A DNA stretch of 64,000 nt, taken from positions 186,001-250,000 of the forward strand of contig NZ_BAYX01000011.1 in the NCBI RefSeq assembly GCF_000696095.1, in the 5' to 3' direction. Each line of letters opens with the position of its first letter. Position 1 is the first letter of the stretch. Of this stretch, positions 45,288 to 54,512 are shown piece after piece. A program made the position numbers and the translations under genes. The DNA comes from Rhizobium rhizogenes NBRC 13257. Lineage in GTDB: Bacteria > Pseudomonadota > Alphaproteobacteria > Rhizobiales > Rhizobiaceae. The notes beneath the pieces are model-generated. The model was given only the letters and a program-made list of their open reading frames with translations. It was not told where the DNA came from and searched no databases.

Positions 45288-46282
45288 AAACTGGAGACCC
45301 CAAGCATATGCGTTGCCTGATCGTCATCCCCTGCCTCAATGAAGAAAAGCATATCGAGCCGCTGATCGCCAAGCTCGGTGGTGCTCTGGACGAGCTTGAC
45401 GCCAGGATCGTTGTTGCCGATGGCGGCAGCACGGACAGGACGCGGGAGATCGTCAGCGAGATTGCCGGGGCCGATCCGCGCGTGCTCCTGCTCGACAACC
45501 CGAAGCGGCTGCAGAGCGCTGCGATCAATCTCGCCGTCGAAACCTTCGGCAACGAGTACGACTATCTCATTCGCATCGATGCCCACGGCGACTACCCCGC
45601 CGATTATTGCCAAAGACTGGTCGAAGAGGCCGACGCGACCGAAGCGGATTCAGTCGTCGTCGCCATGCGTACCCAGGGTTTCAGCGCCTTCCAAAAGGCG
45701 ACGGCGGTGGCGCAGAACTCCAAGCTCGGCAATGGCGGCTCGAAGCATCGCGAGGGCGCCAAGGGGCATTGGGCCGATCATGGCCACCATGCGTTGATGC
45801 GCGTCCCCGCCTTCCGCGCCGTCGGCGGCTATGACGAGACCTTCAGCCATAACGAAGATGCCGAGCTCGACTACCGGCTGCGCAAGGCCGGTTATCGCAT
45901 CTGGCTCACCGACAAGACGACGATGACCTATTATCCGCGCGCCAGCATTCCGACGCTGTTCCGGCAATATCTCGGCTACGGCCGCGGCCGTGCACGCAAC
46001 ATTCTCAAGCATCGCAGCATGCCGAGCGTTCGCCAGATGCTGCCGCTGGCCGTGGTGCCGATCTTCATTGGCGCTTTCCTCGCCATCCTCAACTGGATCG
46101 CGGTCATTCCCATCGGCCTGTGGGCCTTTGCCTGCATTGCCTATGGTTTCTGGATCGCGCTTGGTCAGAAGAACCCATACGGACCGCTTGCCGCCATATC
46201 CGCCATGGTCATGCATTTCGCCTGGTCGATGGGCTTCTGGCTGGAAGTCCTGAAGTTCCGCGGACGCAAGGTGGTGTCATGA
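45284..46282 (+). CDS. exoA: Succinoglycan glucosyltransferase (ExoA)
   Basis: This is a 332-residue GT2 enzyme with C-terminal membrane segments. Motifs are CLIVIPCLNEEKHIEPLI, VVADGGSTDRTREIV, LIRIDAHGDYP (DXD-type DAH) and FSHNEDAELDYRLRKAGYRI (the ED-type catalytic base region). ExoA adds the first glucose (second sugar) onto the priming galactose. Hydrophobic stretches from residue 255 onward anchor it. It overlaps both exoL and exoM by 4 bp. Confidence 0.9.
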   Translation: MKTGDPKHMRCLIVIPCLNEEKHIEPLIAKLGGALDELDARIVVADGGSTDRTREIVSEIAGADPRVLLLDNPKRLQSAAINLAVETFGNEYDYLIRIDAHGDYPADYCQRLVEEADATEADSVVVAMRTQGFSAFQKATAVAQNSKLGNGGSKHREGAKGHWADHGHHALMRVPAFRAVGGYDETFSHNEDAELDYRLRKAGYRIWLTDKTTMTYYPRASIPTLFRQYLGYGRGRARNILKHRSMPSVRQMLPLAVVPIFIGAFLAILNWIAVIPIGLWAFACIAYGFWIALGQKNPYGPLAAISAMVMHFAWSMGFWLEVLKFRGRKVVS

Positions 46283-47220
46283 CGCAAAGCCTTGAAAGCC
46301 CACGCGTGAGGATCGATATCGCCGTGTGCACCTATCGTCGCGCCGAGCTGGACCAGACCCTGCTGTCGCTGGCAGTCTTGACCGTGCCGACCGGCGCCCT
46401 CGTTCGCATTATCGTTGCCGACAACGACGTGACGCCGAGCGCGCAAGATCGCGTCGATGCCATGCGCGCGGCCTTGCCCTTCGAGATTGCCTATGTGCAT
46501 TGCCCGGCTTCGAATATTTCCATCGCCCGCAACGCCTGCCTGGAACACGCAACCGGCGATTTCGTCGCCTTCATCGATGACGATGAGACTGCTTCTGAGG
46601 GTTGGCTGACGGAATTGCTGGTGACCGCGGATACGACCGGGGCCGATGCGGTTCTCGGCCCGGTGCGAGCCGTCTATCCGAACGTCGCACCCAGCTGGAT
46701 GCGTCGGGGCGATTTCCATTCGACCCTGCCTGTCTGGGTCGCGGGCGATATCCGCACCGGCTATACCTGCAACGTGCTTTTGCGGCGCAAGGCACCTTCG
46801 CTTGCCGGTCGTCGCTTCAACCTTGCGCTTGGACGCAGTGGCGGCGAGGACACGGAATTTTTCGCCCACATGCACCAGGCGGGTGGGCGCATCGCCTTTG
46901 CCGAGGATGCCCTGGTCTATGAGCCCGTGCCGAGCGGGCGCGCCAAGCTGTCGTGGCTTTCGAAGCGGCGCTACCGCATGGGGCAGACGCATGGGCGGAT
47001 GCTTCTGGAGGGAGCGGCAGGCCTCGGCCGCTGGAAGGCAATCGCGCTTGCCGGCACCAAGTCCGCCTACTGCTTCGCCGCCGCCGCGCTTCTTTCTCCT
47101 TTGCCGATACAGCGTCATCGCTACGGCCTGCGCGGCATCATGCATGCGGGCGCCGTCAGCGGCCTGTTCGGCGTTCGCGAAATCGAACAATACGGAAATC
47201 TGGAGAAAGCGCCGCAATGA
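46279..47220 (+). CDS. exoM: Succinoglycan glucosyltransferase (ExoM)
   Basis: This is a 313-residue GT2 enzyme. Key segments are RIDIAVCTYRRAELDQTLLS, IIVADNDVTP, FVAFIDDDETASEGWLTEL (DXD type) and GGEDTEFFAHMHQAGGRIAF. ExoM adds the fourth sugar in S. meliloti and is one of the better-studied enzymes of the pathway. The start at ATG 46279 forms an ATGA overlap with the exoA stop. Confidence 0.9.
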   Translation: MTQSLESPRVRIDIAVCTYRRAELDQTLLSLAVLTVPTGALVRIIVADNDVTPSAQDRVDAMRAALPFEIAYVHCPASNISIARNACLEHATGDFVAFIDDDETASEGWLTELLVTADTTGADAVLGPVRAVYPNVAPSWMRRGDFHSTLPVWVAGDIRTGYTCNVLLRRKAPSLAGRRFNLALGRSGGEDTEFFAHMHQAGGRIAFAEDALVYEPVPSGRAKLSWLSKRRYRMGQTHGRMLLEGAAGLGRWKAIALAGTKSAYCFAAAALLSPLPIQRHRYGLRGIMHAGAVSGLFGVREIEQYGNLEKAPQ

Positions 47221-48266
47221 CGGATTTCATCCCTGATGTCAGTTTCGTCATCGCAGCCTATAACGCCGAGGATACGCTGGAGCGCGCCATCGACAGCGCG
47301 CTGGCGCAGGGAGCGGTCAGCATGGAGGTCATCGTCGTCGATGATTGCTCCAGCGACAGCACCCCGGACATCGTCGGCAACCACCCCGACCCTCGCGTGC
47401 GCCTCGTCGCCATGCCCCGCAACGGTGGCCCAGGTGCCGCGCGCAACGCCGGACTGGATGCGGCGCGCGGCCGCTGGGTGGCCGTGCTCGACTCCGACGA
47501 TGCACTCCGCCCGGACCGCATGGCGCGGCTGATCGCTCGGGCCGACAAGGCCGAGGCACAGATCGTGATCGACAATCTCGATGTCATCCGGGGCGAGAAC
47601 GAGGCCGTGGGCGCCATGTTCCCCGAAGCCATGCTTGCGCGCATGCCGCTGCTGACGCTCGCGAAATTCATCACATCGAACATGATTTTCCAGTCCGAGC
47701 ATAATCTCGGCTACACAAAGCCGGTCTTCGAGCGCGCCTTCCTGGAAAAGCACCGCCTGCGTTTTGAGGAAACCCTCCGGATCGGCGAGGACTACATCTT
47801 TCTCGCCTCGGCCCTGGCCAGGGGCGGCGTCTGCGCGGTCGAGCCAACGGCAGGCTATCTCTACTATATCCGCGACGGGTCGATCTCGCGGGTGCTGAAA
47901 CAACAGCATGTCGAAGCCATGATCGCCGCCGATGCCAAGTTTTTTGCCGAACATCCTTTTGGTGCCGCCGCCCTCGCCGCACAGCGACGACGGACGCGGA
48001 ACCTGAAGGACGTATTGTCCTTCCTGATGCTGATCGACAGCCTCAAGGATGGCGCCCTACCGACCGCGCTGAAGATTGCATGCCGCAATCCACGCGCGGT
48101 TCGCCACCTGCGCATGCCGATTGCAGCTCGCTTTCGTCGTCTCGCCGCCTCTCTTCGGGGTCGTGGCGAAACAACCGTCCTCACCGGCGGTGAAGTGGCT
48201 GCGGCCCCGCAAATCTCCTCCTCCCTCCCCAGTTTGGGCGCAGGCCCTCACTCTAACAAAGGATAG
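47217..48266 (+). CDS. exoO: Succinoglycan glucosyltransferase (ExoO)
   Basis: This is a 349-residue GT2 enzyme close in layout to ExoU: VSFVIAAYNAEDTLERAID, VIVVDDCSSDSTPDIV, GGPGAARNAGLDAARGRW and VAVLDSDDALRPDRM (DXD type). ExoO adds the fifth sugar. Its last 45 residues, with a run of serines (PQISSSLPS), do not look like part of the fold. It overlaps exoM by 4 bp and ends 4 bp before exoN. Confidence 0.9.
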   Translation: MTDFIPDVSFVIAAYNAEDTLERAIDSALAQGAVSMEVIVVDDCSSDSTPDIVGNHPDPRVRLVAMPRNGGPGAARNAGLDAARGRWVAVLDSDDALRPDRMARLIARADKAEAQIVIDNLDVIRGENEAVGAMFPEAMLARMPLLTLAKFITSNMIFQSEHNLGYTKPVFERAFLEKHRLRFEETLRIGEDYIFLASALARGGVCAVEPTAGYLYYIRDGSISRVLKQQHVEAMIAADAKFFAEHPFGAAALAAQRRRTRNLKDVLSFLMLIDSLKDGALPTALKIACRNPRAVRHLRMPIAARFRRLAASLRGRGETTVLTGGEVAAAPQISSSLPSLGAGPHSNKG

Positions 48267-48270
48267 AGCC

Positions 48271-49176
48271 ATGGACCGTAAGCTTCCTGTGAGAAAAGCA
48301 GTCATTCCGGTTGCCGGCAACGGAACCCGTTTCCTGCCCGCCACAAAGGCAATGCCGAAGGAAATGCTGACGATCGTCGATCGTCCGGTGGTGCAGTATG
48401 CCGTCGATGAAGCCATCGAAGCCGGCATCGAGCACATCGTTTTCGTCACCAGCCGCAACAAGACGTCGATCGAAGACCACTTCGACGACACGCCGGAGCT
48501 GATTTCCTCGCTGAACAGGGCAGGCAAGACGAAACAGGTGTCCGAACTGGAGCGCCTTCTGCCGCGCGCCGGCTCCGTCAGCTTCACCCGCCAGCAGTCA
48601 CCGCTCGGTCTCGGCCATGCCGTCTGGTGCGCCCGCGATGTGATCGGCAACGAACCCTTCGCGCTGCTTTTGCCTGACATGGTCTGCCATGGCGTGCGCG
48701 GCTGCACCGCCGGGTTGATGGATCTCTATAACGAAGTCGGCGGCAATGTCGTCGGTGTCGAGGAATGCTCACCTGAAGAAACGTCGAGCTACGGCATTAT
48801 CGGCAGGGGAGCGCCGGTTCGCCATGGCTTCGGCGTGACAAAAATGGTTGAAAAGCCGCATCCTTCGGAGGCGCCTTCCAACTTTTACCTTAATGGTCGC
48901 TATATTCTGCAGCCTGAAATCTTCGATATTCTGGCCCGGCAAGAGCGCGGTGCCGGTAACGAGATCCAACTCACCGACGGCATGCTGCGCCTGTCTGAAG
49001 CACAGGGGTTCCATGCTCAGGCCTATAATGGACGGACTTACGATTGCGGATCGAAGCAAGGCTTCATCGAGGCGAACGTCGCCTTCGCGCTCGCGCGTGC
49101 CGATATTGGCGGTCTCGTCTATGACTCGATCCGAAGCCTGGTTCTCTCGCACGAAGCGCAGATGAACGCAGCTTAA
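48271..49176 (+). CDS. exoN: UTP-glucose-1-phosphate uridylyltransferase (ExoN)
   Basis: This is a 301-residue GalU-type enzyme that makes UDP-glucose, the donor for the Exo glucosyltransferases. Motifs are VIPVAGNGTRFLPATKAMPK (nucleotide site with the catalytic-type Arg and Lys), PMLPIVDKP-like MLTIVDRPVVQYAVDEA, LLPDMVC, and VGVEECSPEETSSYGII. A GGATAGAG stretch precedes ATG 48271. It is the only soluble sugar-nucleotide enzyme in the cluster; the epimerase exoB must be elsewhere. Confidence 0.93.
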   Translation: MDRKLPVRKAVIPVAGNGTRFLPATKAMPKEMLTIVDRPVVQYAVDEAIEAGIEHIVFVTSRNKTSIEDHFDDTPELISSLNRAGKTKQVSELERLLPRAGSVSFTRQQSPLGLGHAVWCARDVIGNEPFALLLPDMVCHGVRGCTAGLMDLYNEVGGNVVGVEECSPEETSSYGIIGRGAPVRHGFGVTKMVEKPHPSEAPSNFYLNGRYILQPEIFDILARQERGAGNEIQLTDGMLRLSEAQGFHAQAYNGRTYDCGSKQGFIEANVAFALARADIGGLVYDSIRSLVLSHEAQMNAA

Positions 49177-49190
49177 AGCAAATCACTTCC

Positions 49191-49215
49191 GCCTGCGGCT
49201 CTGGCGGCCGCAGGC
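49191..49215 (+). terminator. Hairpin between exoN and exoP
   Basis: GCCTGCGGC pairs with GCCGCAGGC over a 7-nt loop, 14 bp past the exoN stop. The sequence after it is not T-rich, so it is more likely an attenuator setting ExoP level than a full stop. Confidence 0.5.
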
Positions 49216-49259
49216 CCCGAGCCGTCATTCAATTAGGCTTCTCCGACAAGGTGGTCGCC

Positions 49260-51611
49260 ATGCATCAGAAAAATTTCACTTTCCACAGCGCTACCCCCAA
49301 AGCGGAGGAGCAGGATGGCTTCATTGACCTTGATCGCCTGATGGCGGTGGTGATCCGCCGCATCCGCACCATCATGCTCGGCGTGGCCGTCTTCGTTGGG
49401 CTGGCGATCGCCTATCTGCTCTTCGCCACCCCAAGCTATACGTCGGCGACGCAGATATTGCTCGATGAAACCATGACCAAATACGCGGAGGACCAGCCAC
49501 CGCCGACCAGCAGCCAGCAGGCTGACATGGATATCGCCAGCGCCGTCGAGATCCTGAAATCCAACGAGATGGCATTGCGGGTGGTCGACACGGCCGGTCT
49601 CATCGACAATGACGCGTTCGTCAATCCGCCGCAGTCGCCAGTCGCTTTGATCAAATCCGGCGTGAAGCTGATTGCCAGCGTCTTCAAGCCCGCCAAGCCC
49701 CCCTTGACGCCTGCGGAAGCCCGTGAGGCGAAACGTCAGCTTATCGCAGCCATGCTGCAGGACGCTCTCAAGGTCGAGCGCGTCACCCGCAGTTCCGTCG
49801 TTCTGGTATCCTTCAGCTCGACCGATCCGCTGCTGGCGGCAAAAATCACCAGCGCCTATGCCGACTCCTATCTGACCGACCAGCTCAACGCCAATTTCGA
49901 TGCGACCGAGCGCGCATCCGTCTGGCTGCAGGAACGGCTGAACGATCTGCGCCAGCGCGCGCAAATGGCATCGCTCGAAGTTGAGAAGTACAAGGCCGAG
50001 AACGGCTTGACCTCGACCGGTGGCGAGCTGATGTCGGAACAGCAGATCTCCGATCTGAACAAGCAGTTGATCATCGCCCAGGCCGACACAGCCAGTGCTT
50101 CCGCCCGCTATAATCAGTACAAGTCGATCATCGACCAGGGACCGGACAATGCGGTGAAGAACGCGACGATCTCGTCCAGCCAGTCCGGCAACAGCGTCCT
50201 GCAGGACCTGAAGACCCGCTATCTTGCCGTACAGAAGCGCGAGCAGGACGTAACTCAGAATTTCGGCGCCGACCATCCGCAGGCCGTGGCTTTGAAGGCG
50301 GAGCGCCAGGACATTACCCGTCAGATCTATGAGGAACTCCAGCAACTGACGGCGAGCTACAAGAATGAATTTGATGTGGCGCAATCGCGCGCGACATCGC
50401 TGCGTGGCAGCATCGAGGGCATGGTCGGCAAGAACTCCGAAGCCAACAAATCCCTCGTGCAGCTGAACGAGCTGAACCAGAAGGCGACGGCGCTGAAGAC
50501 GCTGTACGAATCCTATCTGGGCCGCTTCGAAGCCGCAGCACAGCAACGGTCCTTCCCGATCGCCAAGGCGCGCGTGATATCCGCGGCTGGCGTTCCGACT
50601 GCGCCGTCAAGCCCGAAAAAGACGCTCGTCATGGCGCTTTCGATCATTCTCGGCTTGATGGCCGGCGGTGGCTTTGCCGCATTCCAGGAATTCCGGGATC
50701 GCTTCTTCCGCGTCGAAGCCGATGTGCGCGCAGCACTCGGGCTCAAATTCCTGGGCTACCTGCCGCTGCTTGGCCAACAGGGCTTCCCGAAGAAGAAGAA
50801 CAAGCGCAAGGCCGGTCCGGTGCCGGCAATGGCAACGGCAACTGCCGACGAGGGCGAAAACGGTGTTGCCTTCGAACGCATCATGCGTGTCTCCGTCGAG
50901 GCGCCGCGTTCGATGTTCGCCGAGACCTTGCGAAACGCCAAGCTTGCCAGCGATGTCATGCTGCAGGGACGTGCGGATCGGGTGATCGGCGTCGTCTCGG
51001 CACTGCCGGGCGAAGGCAAGTCAACGACGGCCGCCAATTTCGCGGCCCTGCTCGCCAGCAGCGGCAAGCGGACGCTGCTGATCGACGCCGACTTGCGTAA
51101 TCCGGGCTTGAGCCGGACACTGAAGACGCCACCGCAGGTCGGCCTTATCGAAGCCGCTCTCGGCGAAGTCCCCTGGGCAAGCGCCGTCAAGGTCGATCCG
51201 CGTACCAAGCTTGCCATCCTGCCGGTGGTCATACGTGACCATCTGCTCCACACCAGCGAGCTTCTATCCTCGCAGGGCATGATGACGCTGATGGAAAACG
51301 CACGGAAGATGTTCGACTATATCGTCGTCGACCTTGCGCCGCTTGGACCTGTCATCGACGCCAAGGCGTTCGCGCCGCAGGTGGACGCCTTCCTGCTCGT
51401 TGCCGAATGGGGTGCTACACCGACCAGCCTTGTCAGGGACTTGCTGGAACAGGAGCCGCAGATCAACTCGCGCGTCCTCGGCGTTATCCTCAACAAGACC
51501 GACATGTCGGAACTGGCACGCTATAGCGAATTCGGCGCCACCGAACGCTACCGGCAGAAGTATGTCAGCTACTACACCGAAGACCATCCGAAGACTCAGG
51601 TAGAGGCGTAA
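49260..51611 (+). CDS. exoP: Chain-length co-polymerase and tyrosine autokinase (ExoP)
   Basis: This is a 783-residue inner-membrane protein. The N-terminal Wzz region lies between a segment near residues 35-55 and one near 460-480, with a long periplasmic coiled coil between them. The cytoplasmic BY-kinase domain has Walker A ALPGEGKSTTAAN (Lys587), Walker A' LLIDADLRNPG and Walker B-like YIVVDLAPLGPVID. The C-terminus holds clustered tyrosines (ERYRQKYVSYYTED) as phosphorylation sites. It sets succinoglycan chain length and works with ExoF and ExoQ. ATG 49260 has AAGGTGG 5 nt upstream; GTG 49251 would place the RBS inside the gene. Confidence 0.93.
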   Translation: MHQKNFTFHSATPKAEEQDGFIDLDRLMAVVIRRIRTIMLGVAVFVGLAIAYLLFATPSYTSATQILLDETMTKYAEDQPPPTSSQQADMDIASAVEILKSNEMALRVVDTAGLIDNDAFVNPPQSPVALIKSGVKLIASVFKPAKPPLTPAEAREAKRQLIAAMLQDALKVERVTRSSVVLVSFSSTDPLLAAKITSAYADSYLTDQLNANFDATERASVWLQERLNDLRQRAQMASLEVEKYKAENGLTSTGGELMSEQQISDLNKQLIIAQADTASASARYNQYKSIIDQGPDNAVKNATISSSQSGNSVLQDLKTRYLAVQKREQDVTQNFGADHPQAVALKAERQDITRQIYEELQQLTASYKNEFDVAQSRATSLRGSIEGMVGKNSEANKSLVQLNELNQKATALKTLYESYLGRFEAAAQQRSFPIAKARVISAAGVPTAPSSPKKTLVMALSIILGLMAGGGFAAFQEFRDRFFRVEADVRAALGLKFLGYLPLLGQQGFPKKKNKRKAGPVPAMATATADEGENGVAFERIMRVSVEAPRSMFAETLRNAKLASDVMLQGRADRVIGVVSALPGEGKSTTAANFAALLASSGKRTLLIDADLRNPGLSRTLKTPPQVGLIEAALGEVPWASAVKVDPRTKLAILPVVIRDHLLHTSELLSSQGMMTLMENARKMFDYIVVDLAPLGPVIDAKAFAPQVDAFLLVAEWGATPTSLVRDLLEQEPQINSRVLGVILNKTDMSELARYSEFGATERYRQKYVSYYTEDHPKTQVEA

Positions 51612-51622
51612 AAGCCTCTACC
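51599..51622. terminator. Shared palindrome covering both stop codons
   Basis: GGTAGAGGC-gtaaaa-GCCTCTACC is a perfect 9-bp stem with a 6-nt loop. The exoP TAA lies in the loop side (51609-51611) and the stop of the convergent transporter gene (51618-51620) in the right arm. It probably ends transcription from both directions. Confidence 0.65.
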
Positions 51623-52505
51623 GACCAGCGCTCTTCGACCGTGACTTGGCCAGGGCATTTTCACGCCAGATCGTGAAGATGCCCGCGCCAACGACAATGA
51701 CGGCGCCGACGATCATATTGATGCCGAGCGTCTCGCCGAAGATCGTAACACCGATGATGGCGGAGAAGACGAGCTGCAGATAGGTAAGCGGCTGGATCAC
51801 CACCGCGTCGAGAAGATCATAAGCGCGGATGAGGAAATAGTGGCTCGTCATGCCGGTAAGGCAAAGCAGGCCCATGAAGACCCAGTCGGACGGCAGAAGC
51901 GGCGTCCAGAAAAATGGTCCGACAGTGCTCATCGCGACCGCCCCCACAACTCCGGTATAAAAGAAGCTCGTCATCGACGAATCCACCCGGCTGACATAGC
52001 GGGTGATGACGACATAGAGCGAAAACACCAGGGCACCCGCCAACGGCACCAGGAAGCGGATGTCGAAAAAGCCGCTTTCGGGCTTCAGGATCAACAGCAC
52101 CCCGACAAAGCCGACAGAGATCGCCAGCCAGCGCCGCCAGCCGACCTTCTCGCCGAGGATCGGCACCGACAGCAGCGCCACGATCAACGGACCGGACGAG
52201 AAGATCGCCTGCGAATGTGCAAGGCCGACCATGACGAAGGACGAAATGGCGATGACGATCTGCAAGGCGAGCAGCAGCCCGCGAACGACCTGCAGGCCGG
52301 GCCCTTTGGTATGGACAGCCGCGCGCAATCCACCCGGCGAGCGCGCCGCAAGCGCGATCGCAAACAGCATGAAGCCCCAATAGCGGATCATCGCCACGAA
52401 GAGCGGCGGATAGGCGCTGACCAGATGTTTGGAGATGCCGTCCTGTATGGCGAAAATACTGATCGCTAACAGCGTGAAGACATAACCGGCAGTGTTGGAT
52501 TTCAT
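51618..52505 (-). CDS. DMT-family transporter (EamA)
   Basis: This is a 295-residue inner-membrane protein with ten hydrophobic segments in two EamA repeats. It starts GYVFTLLAISIFAIQDGISK and its second repeat includes PLTYLQLVFSAIIGVTIFGE. The family exports or imports varied metabolites; no substrate can be read here. It converges on exoP with 6 bp between stops and has no operon partner. Confidence 0.85.
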   Translation of the reverse strand: MKSNTAGYVFTLLAISIFAIQDGISKHLVSAYPPLFVAMIRYWGFMLFAIALAARSPGGLRAAVHTKGPGLQVVRGLLLALQIVIAISSFVMVGLAHSQAIFSSGPLIVALLSVPILGEKVGWRRWLAISVGFVGVLLILKPESGFFDIRFLVPLAGALVFSLYVVITRYVSRVDSSMTSFFYTGVVGAVAMSTVGPFFWTPLLPSDWVFMGLLCLTGMTSHYFLIRAYDLLDAVVIQPLTYLQLVFSAIIGVTIFGETLGINMIVGAVIVVGAGIFTIWRENALAKSRSKSAGR

Positions 52506-52633
52506 TTCGGCTCAAAGGAAGATTATATGCGGCCCCGGAAGCGCCGGCTTGCTCGACGCTGGCAATGACAATAGGCCATTCGACCTTTCAATCATAGGCT
52601 TTGGAAATGGTCTCCACGCACGAAATGCGCGGA

Positions 52634-53194
52634 TCAGGTGTTTTTCGTGCCCTCGACAAAAGCGGCAAATCCCTCGATGAAAGCGGCGAGGTTATGCTTC
52701 ACTTTCTCATCGATGATTTTACCCTCCGCATCGAAAACGCTGCCGGCGCGCGAGACCATCAACCGCCCACCGAACCAGGGATTGGTGCCAAGCGTTCGCA
52801 GCACCGGCAGCCATGCATTCTGGCTGAGGATCGTCCCGAAATTGCCGGGCGAGGCACCGAGGATGGCGACAGGCTTTGCCTTGAAAATGCGGGCGATATC
52901 GTCCGACGGACGACTCATCCAGTCGATGGCATTCTTGAAGACGCCGGGAAGCGAATTGTTGTATTCCGGCGTGAACAGAATCAAGCCGTCAGCGGCGGCC
53001 GCCAGTTCCTTCAGCTCGGTCACCTTCTCCGGAATGCCTTCGGCCGTCTCGAGATCAGCATCGTAAAGTGGCACGCCATGGATTGTCGCAGCCATGAACT
53101 CGACACCCGCCGGCGCCAGTTCGACAGCGGCATGCAGCAGCGCCGTGTTGAAGGAGCCCTTGCGGAGGCTACCCGATATGCCGAGAATCTTCAT
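52634..53194 (-). CDS. NADPH-dependent FMN reductase
   Basis: This is a 186-residue flavodoxin-fold reductase of the ChrR/YieF kind. The FMN phosphate loop is GISGSLRKGSFNTAL near residues 6-20, and the flavin-edge stretch FTPEYNNSLPGVFKNAIDWM is typical. It would reduce quinones, chromate-like oxidants or flavin. It lies 81 bp downstream of the mocF-like reductase on the same strand and could serve it, but the link is loose. Confidence 0.88.
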   Translation of the reverse strand: MKILGISGSLRKGSFNTALLHAAVELAPAGVEFMAATIHGVPLYDADLETAEGIPEKVTELKELAAAADGLILFTPEYNNSLPGVFKNAIDWMSRPSDDIARIFKAKPVAILGASPGNFGTILSQNAWLPVLRTLGTNPWFGGRLMVSRAGSVFDAEGKIIDEKVKHNLAAFIEGFAAFVEGTKNT

Positions 53195-53275
53195 GGTATC
53201 CCCCTGATGATTGCATGGAGAGAGTTTGCCGTTCCAAGCCGTTCGTCAAGGGTAGTCCGGGTGCTTGGGTTCGGG

Positions 53276-54502
53276 TCAGGCGGCCAGAAGCGATTTCAGT
53301 TTGACATGGCACGCCGTCAGCGCCTCGGGGTCGGGTTGGGCGCGGGCAGCGATCAGCATTTCGGCAAGGCGGATATCGCGGGCGACGGCGTTGCCATGGC
53401 CGATGCCGCTGGCCGCAAGAAGCCGCCCGGTATCGTCGAGATGAAAGAGGATGAAGGCCCCGTCGGAGAGATCGCGCCTGAGCATTCGCGTCGCCCCGTC
53501 GGCAAGGCCGGCGATCTGCAAGGTCAGATCATATTGATCGGACCAGAACCACGGCACGGCGGAAATGCCGTTCCCTTCGCCGAGCATGTTGCCCGCGGCC
53601 AGCGTTCCCTGTTCCTGCGCATTGCGCCAGGACTCCAGCCGCACCCGCCGCCCACCATAAAGCACCAGCGGGAAAGAGCAGCAATCTCCGGCCGCAAAGA
53701 TATCGGCTTCGGACGTCTCCAGCCACTCGTTGACGGCGATGCCATTGTCGATCGCAAGGCCCGCTTTTTCCGCCAGCGCAACATTCGGCAGGGCGCCGAT
53801 GCCGACCAGGACGAGATCGGCGGAGATGATCTCGTCGCTCCCCAGGCGAATGACCACACTATCCGCCCCCTCCTCGATAGCGACAATGGTCTCGCCGCAA
53901 CGAATAACGACGCCTTCTCGCCGATGGCGCCCTGCTATGACCTCGGCAATCTCTGCCGGTACGCCTCGCTTCAGGACGCGCGGCAGGCCCTCGATGACAG
54001 TAACCTCCGCGCCAAGCTTGCGCGCCGTGGCCGCCAGCTCGAGCCCGATGAAGCCGCCACCGATGATGGCGATGTGCTGGCCGGGATGAAGGGCTGCTCG
54101 TAAGGCGCAAGCGTCGGTGTGGGTGCGAAGCACGCGGATACGTTCGCCGGTTCTCGCAACACTGGGAAATGCGCGTGCAGAGGCTCCGGTTGCCAACAGT
54201 AACTTATCGTAGCCAAGCTTTTCTTCGCCGGCGAGCGTGATCGCCTTGGCAGTCGGATCGATGTCGATCACATCAATGCGCAGCCGCAAGTCGATGCGCT
54301 GTTCCGTATAACGCTCCAATGTCGCCACGAACTTCGGTTCGGCTGCATGGGCAAGCCCTTCCTTCGAGAGCGGCGGGCGTTCATAGGGGGCGACCGGCTC
54401 GGCTCCGATCAGGGTGATGTCGCCCTCAAAGCCCTTCTCCCTCAGCGCAAAGGCGGCGCGCGCGCCGCATTCCCCTGCCCCGACGATGACGAAATGCGGC
54501 AT
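53276..54502 (-). CDS. mocF: Ferredoxin reductase (MocF-like)
   Basis: This is a 408-residue FAD/NAD(P) oxidoreductase of the rubredoxin/BphA4 type. The FAD site is VIVGAGECGARAAFALREKG at the N-terminus. The NAD site is IAIIGGGFIGLELAATARKL. The second FAD contact is ADIFAAGDCCSFP (about 275-287). MPHFVIVG was taken as start; the longer open frame overlaps the Rieske gene. It passes electrons from NAD(P)H to the neighbouring Rieske ferredoxin, as MocF does for MocE in rhizopine catabolism. Confidence 0.85.
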   Translation of the reverse strand: MPHFVIVGAGECGARAAFALREKGFEGDITLIGAEPVAPYERPPLSKEGLAHAAEPKFVATLERYTEQRIDLRLRIDVIDIDPTAKAITLAGEEKLGYDKLLLATGASARAFPSVARTGERIRVLRTHTDACALRAALHPGQHIAIIGGGFIGLELAATARKLGAEVTVIEGLPRVLKRGVPAEIAEVIAGRHRREGVVIRCGETIVAIEEGADSVVIRLGSDEIISADLVLVGIGALPNVALAEKAGLAIDNGIAVNEWLETSEADIFAAGDCCSFPLVLYGGRRVRLESWRNAQEQGTLAAGNMLGEGNGISAVPWFWSDQYDLTLQIAGLADGATRMLRRDLSDGAFILFHLDDTGRLLAASGIGHGNAVARDIRLAEMLIAARAQPDPEALTACHVKLKSLLAA

Positions 54503-54512
54503 GGCTTTCTCC

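Noticed and set aside
52601..54103. 500-codon plus-strand open frame across the FMN reductase and mocF-like genes
   Set aside because: It is antisense to two genes with clear FMN and FAD motifs and its own sequence resembles nothing known.
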